Origin: a bacterium CG2_30_54_10
GTDB lineage: Bacteria > Muiribacteriota > Ozemobacteria > Ozemobacterales > Ozemobacteraceae
NCBI GenBank assembly: GCA_001872985.1
Contig: MNYA01000353.1
Coordinates: 1-6,519 of the forward strand
Length of the DNA stretch: 6,519 bases
Direction of reading: 5' to 3'
The translations under genes and the position numbers were made by a program. The notes under the pieces were generated by a model. The model searched no databases and was not told the origin of the DNA. It saw only the letters and a program-made list of their open reading frames with translations. Below, one piece after another: positions 4,207 to 6,519 of the stretch. Numbering within the stretch: the stretch's first letter is position 1; every line of letters begins with the position of its first letter.

Positions 4207-6519
4207 TCCCCGGATCCATCGATCCGCTTTTCGGTGTTGTCCAGAGTGGAAGACATCGAGTGGAACGAAGAGCAGATAGCCTTTCTCAAAGGGCTAGCCG
4301 TCCAGGAGAAAGATCCTGGAACGCGGTTTCACATGCAGAAGATCCTTGCCAGGATCCAGCGGGAGAAAGGAGGCAGCCAACCTCAGTCTCAACCCCAGTC
4401 CCAACCTCGGTCCCCACCCCAGTCCCAACCTCGGTTCCAACCTCAGTCCCCCCTTCAGTCTAAAGCCCAGGCACAGCCCCCCTCTCAGTCCTCGACTGCA
4501 AAGGATATCGAAGGACTGCTGAAAAATCCGAATCGTGACGATCTGAGCCTGGCCTTGCTGCTTGATTCGGTTCACGGATCTGAAGCACAATTGGTCGCGA
4601 TATCCCTTCGTGAAACCACCTGGACCGATTTTCACCCTGAAGTGCTTCCATCGATTCTTCGTTTTCTCAAAAAACATGGGTCGTATGAAGATATACGGAC
4701 TATCGAGAATCTTTGCCGACATCCCGACCCTCGCGTTCTGGCAGCAGCGGTCGAAGCGCTCGAAAAGCTCAGCCCTGAGCGGCTCAAGGATCTGATCGTT
4801 CCGCTTCTGGTCAACCCAAGTCATGGGATTCGATCGAGGGCAGTTCGCCTGCTTCATCGCTGGGATCCCCAGGAAGCTCTTCGCCATTTTGAAGCGATGC
4901 TTTTTTCCGACGACGCGAACGACAGGCAGGCAGCGCTTTTCCACGCTTTCTTTTTTCCGTTCCCCGATATTGAGCCGTTGATGCTCAAATTTTTAGGCAT
5001 CGAGACCGATCCTGGAATGATAGAAAAAGTCGGGTTTCTGTTCCGTGCTAACCCCGCTCCTGATGAGCCTCTACGCCTTCTCGAAGCCAGAGAAGCAAGT
5101 CTTGGTGAAAAGAAGCGGTTAATCGGGGAGATTCTTGCAGGGGTAGCAAACTCTCTATTCCAAGCCGGGTTGGTGAAAAAGCGGCCTGATGATCTGATGG
5201 CTGAGCTCGAAGGGATCTTTTTCCGGCGCAAGGCCTTTCAGCTTATGGAAAGCTGCCAGTTGTCCTTGAACTCGACCGAAGTTTCGGAACGTAAAGAAGC
5301 CGCTTTGCGATTATGCGAGCTCGTTCAGCGCGGCTTCCGGGACGCGGCTCCCATCGTCAAAGACTTTCTGGTATCCGAAGCAGACCCATTCGTGAAATCC
5401 GTTATCCAGGGGCGATTTTTGGATATCCAATCGCCTCAGAAGACCGAAGATTATGACCTGACGAAACTATCGGTCGAAAAGCGCTCGCGAGCGTTGGCGG
5501 CGCTCGACAAAAACCTGATCAAGCTGGTCAGGCCTTGCCTACCCACTTTCGTCAAGTCTTGTTCGTCCGAGGAAAAGATCCTTCTCATGCGGGCTCTGGG
5601 TCGGATAGGTGACAAAGCAGATGCTGCCATCGTGCAAGCCTTTCTCAACGACCCGGATCAATCGGTGCTGATTGCGGCAATCGAAGCCTTGCGGGATCTT
5701 AATCCGGACAATCTTGCGACCTACCTTCCAAGGCTTATTCAGCACCCGGCCGACGAGGTCCGGGCGGCGGCGGTCAGGGCATTTTCTCTTTTCGACAAAA
5801 AGCAGGCGATTTCCCTTGTAGAGAAGATGCTTTTTTCGCTTCAACCGAAGCAGAGAGGGCTGGCGATTTTCAGTGCGGGCCAGTTCGACTTTCCGTCTGT
5901 CAGGGATATTTTGCTGAGAGCCATCGAAAAGGAACAGCTCCCGGAAAATGCTCTTCAGATCTGCGCGATTCTCAAAGCCAACCTTGACGAGGAGCTTGCG
6001 TTTTCGGTATTCGATTCCGTTCAATCTGCCCCTGACGCAGCACGTGATTCCATAGAGGCTTTTCTCTCCGAGGCACTCCAGATCCTGATAAAGGAGGGCC
6101 GAACGAAGTTTCGGAATTCCGATTCATTCCGGCAGGAAGCGCAAAAGCGGCTGGACGCCGAGCGGCAACGGCAGAAGAGCACGCAGCCGTCCTATTCTTT
6201 GAAGAACATCCAGAAGATGAGGCAACAGCAGGCTGCTGCCGCAGCTCCCAAGATAGATCCGAGCCTTGTTACCTTCATCGTGGCGGCTTTTTCGATAGGC
6301 GCAGTGCTTACTGTGCTCATCTGGTTTCTTTTCCTCGCTCCGGCCGCTCCGGTTGCGGGACCGCCGATGGGACAAACAGCTACCAAAGATCCCAATGTGG
6401 GGCAGAATGTGACCCGAAACCTAGAAGGAATCATCATTTCAGTGGATGATGCGGCTAAAACAGTTCAGGTGCGGGTTGCCGGCGAAAAGAATGAAATCTT
6501 TCAGATCGAGTGCAAGGAA
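4171..6519 (+). CDS. Membrane-anchored HEAT-repeat protein, 3' end cut by the window
   Basis: The frame is open from ATG 4171 to the last base, giving 783 residues with no stop. Residues 1-66 form HEAT-like helices (DLHSPDPSIRFSVLSRVED). Residues 70-108 are a Gln/Pro/Ser linker of tandem QPQS units. Residues about 115-610 are HEAT-like, clearest at 157-294 and 467-604, which align without gaps at a constant offset of 310. Residues 650-694 are charged and Gln-rich. Residues 699-722 (LVTFIVAAFSIGAVLTVLIW and on) form a single membrane span. After it come a Pro/Ala linker and a beta-rich start of a domain (EGIIISVDDAAKTVQVRV). Lys/Arg before the span and no signal peptide suggest the HEAT part is cytoplasmic and the C-terminus outside. 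HEAT solenoids bind proteins, so a scaffold role is likely. There is no catalytic motif. The ribosome site is weak and the start lies 7 bp after gene 4, suggesting coupling. Confidence 0.88.
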   Translation, partial: MDPLRTLFSDLHSPDPSIRFSVLSRVEDIEWNEEQIAFLKGLAVQEKDPGTRFHMQKILARIQREKGGSQPQSQPQSQPRSPPQSQPRFQPQSPLQSKAQAQPPSQSSTAKDIEGLLKNPNRDDLSLALLLDSVHGSEAQLVAISLRETTWTDFHPEVLPSILRFLKKHGSYEDIRTIENLCRHPDPRVLAAAVEALEKLSPERLKDLIVPLLVNPSHGIRSRAVRLLHRWDPQEALRHFEAMLFSDDANDRQAALFHAFFFPFPDIEPLMLKFLGIETDPGMIEKVGFLFRANPAPDEPLRLLEAREASLGEKKRLIGEILAGVANSLFQAGLVKKRPDDLMAELEGIFFRRKAFQLMESCQLSLNSTEVSERKEAALRLCELVQRGFRDAAPIVKDFLVSEADPFVKSVIQGRFLDIQSPQKTEDYDLTKLSVEKRSRALAALDKNLIKLVRPCLPTFVKSCSSEEKILLMRALGRIGDKADAAIVQAFLNDPDQSVLIAAIEALRDLNPDNLATYLPRLIQHPADEVRAAAVRAFSLFDKKQAISLVEKMLFSLQPKQRGLAIFSAGQFDFPSVRDILLRAIEKEQLPENALQICAILKANLDEELAFSVFDSVQSAPDAARDSIEAFLSEALQILIKEGRTKFRNSDSFRQEAQKRLDAERQRQKSTQPSYSLKNIQKMRQQQAAAAAPKIDPSLVTFIVAAFSIGAVLTVLIWFLFLAPAAPVAGPPMGQTATKDPNVGQNVTRNLEGIIISVDDAAKTVQVRVAGEKNEIFQIECKE
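4378..4461 (+). repeat. Seven 12-bp tandem repeats encoding QPQS units
   Basis: Seven units of the form CAACCTCAGTCC, with point changes, run in frame from residue 70 to 97 of gene 5. They read QPQS, QPQS, QPRS, PPQS, QPRF, QPQS and PLQS. Decayed units continue to about 4491. The 12-base period keeps the frame whatever the copy number. The product is a flexible linker between the N-terminal HEAT pair and the main solenoid. Confidence 0.9.
4639..5052 (+). repeat. Duplicated HEAT module, copy 1
   Basis: This encodes residues 157-294 of gene 5. It aligns without gaps to residues 467-604. By my hand count about 42 of 138 positions are identical, including the block ending MLFS (243-246 and 553-556) and the closing AN (293-294 and 603-604). 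Confidence 0.75.
5569..5982 (+). repeat. Duplicated HEAT module, copy 2
   Basis: This encodes residues 467-604 of gene 5, the partner of the module at 4639-5052. It holds the most typical HEAT/PBS-lyase-like units of the protein, for example DPDQSVLIAAIEALRDL and HPADEVRAAAVRAFSLFD. Confidence 0.75.
6265..6336 (+). other. Single transmembrane segment of gene 5
   Basis: Residues 699-722 are uncharged and strongly hydrophobic, flanked by Lys694 and several basic residues upstream and by a Pro/Ala/Gly linker downstream. By the positive-inside rule the long N-terminal part stays in the cytoplasm and the C-terminal part is exported. Confidence 0.85.

Noticed and set aside
4378..4491. CRISPR-like array
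   Set aside because: The units are 12 bp, contiguous and without spacers, and they are in frame inside a long gene.
4294..4944. Long minus-strand open frame (216 codons) through the tandem repeat
   Set aside because: It lies fully opposite gene 5, its translation is low-complexity where the repeat is, and gene 5 has clear HEAT pattern, a membrane span and operon position.
5539..6024. Minus-strand open frame of 161 codons
   Set aside because: It is opposite the best HEAT units of gene 5 and shows no ribosome site or recognisable motif.

Overview
The window holds five co-directional plus-strand genes of an unidentified bacterium, packed like one operon (gaps of 13, -4, 29 and 7 bp). No taxonomic marker gene is present. 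A Shine-Dalgarno AAGGAGA, a lipoprotein-type signal and a cleavable Sec-type signal peptide point to a bacterium with an elaborate, probably diderm, envelope. Base composition is moderate, roughly half G+C by eye. The mix of large TPR/HEAT scaffold proteins with few recognisable enzymes resembles environmental or uncultivated lineages, but I cannot place it further.

Layout. Bases 1-132 are non-coding and carry a 65-bp near-perfect palindromic element of dispersed-repeat type (46-110). Gene 1 (frame open 133-840) is a putative lipoprotein with a Gly-rich linker and an NTF2/SnoaL-like mature domain; its 5' end looks damaged or misread, because the best ribosome site and ATG (335) are one frame off from the signal peptide. 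Gene 2 (854-2422) is a 522-residue cytoplasmic protein with three TPRs and a C-terminal pair of TerB-like DG...E helical motifs; its N-terminal part is interrupted by a GC-rich, repeat-like stretch. Gene 3 (2419-3027) overlaps it by ATGA and encodes a YbjN-family (type III secretion chaperone-like fold) protein with an acidic disordered tail. Gene 4 (3057-4163, GTG start) is a secreted protein with an Ig-like beta domain and C-terminal TPR-like helices. Gene 5 (4171 to beyond the window end, at least 783 residues) is a HEAT-repeat protein with a QPQS tandem linker, a 138-residue internal duplication spaced exactly 310 residues apart, one membrane span near residue 710 and a C-terminal domain beyond it.

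How they may work together (inference): a cytoplasmic TPR/TerB-like protein and a YbjN chaperone-like protein, a membrane-anchored cytoplasmic HEAT scaffold with an extracytoplasmic domain, a secreted Ig/TPR protein and a lipoprotein would together span inner membrane and periplasm. No catalytic domain is visible in any of the five, so the locus looks like an assembly, scaffolding or regulatory module rather than a metabolic pathway. I do not recognise it as a described system, and its function is open.
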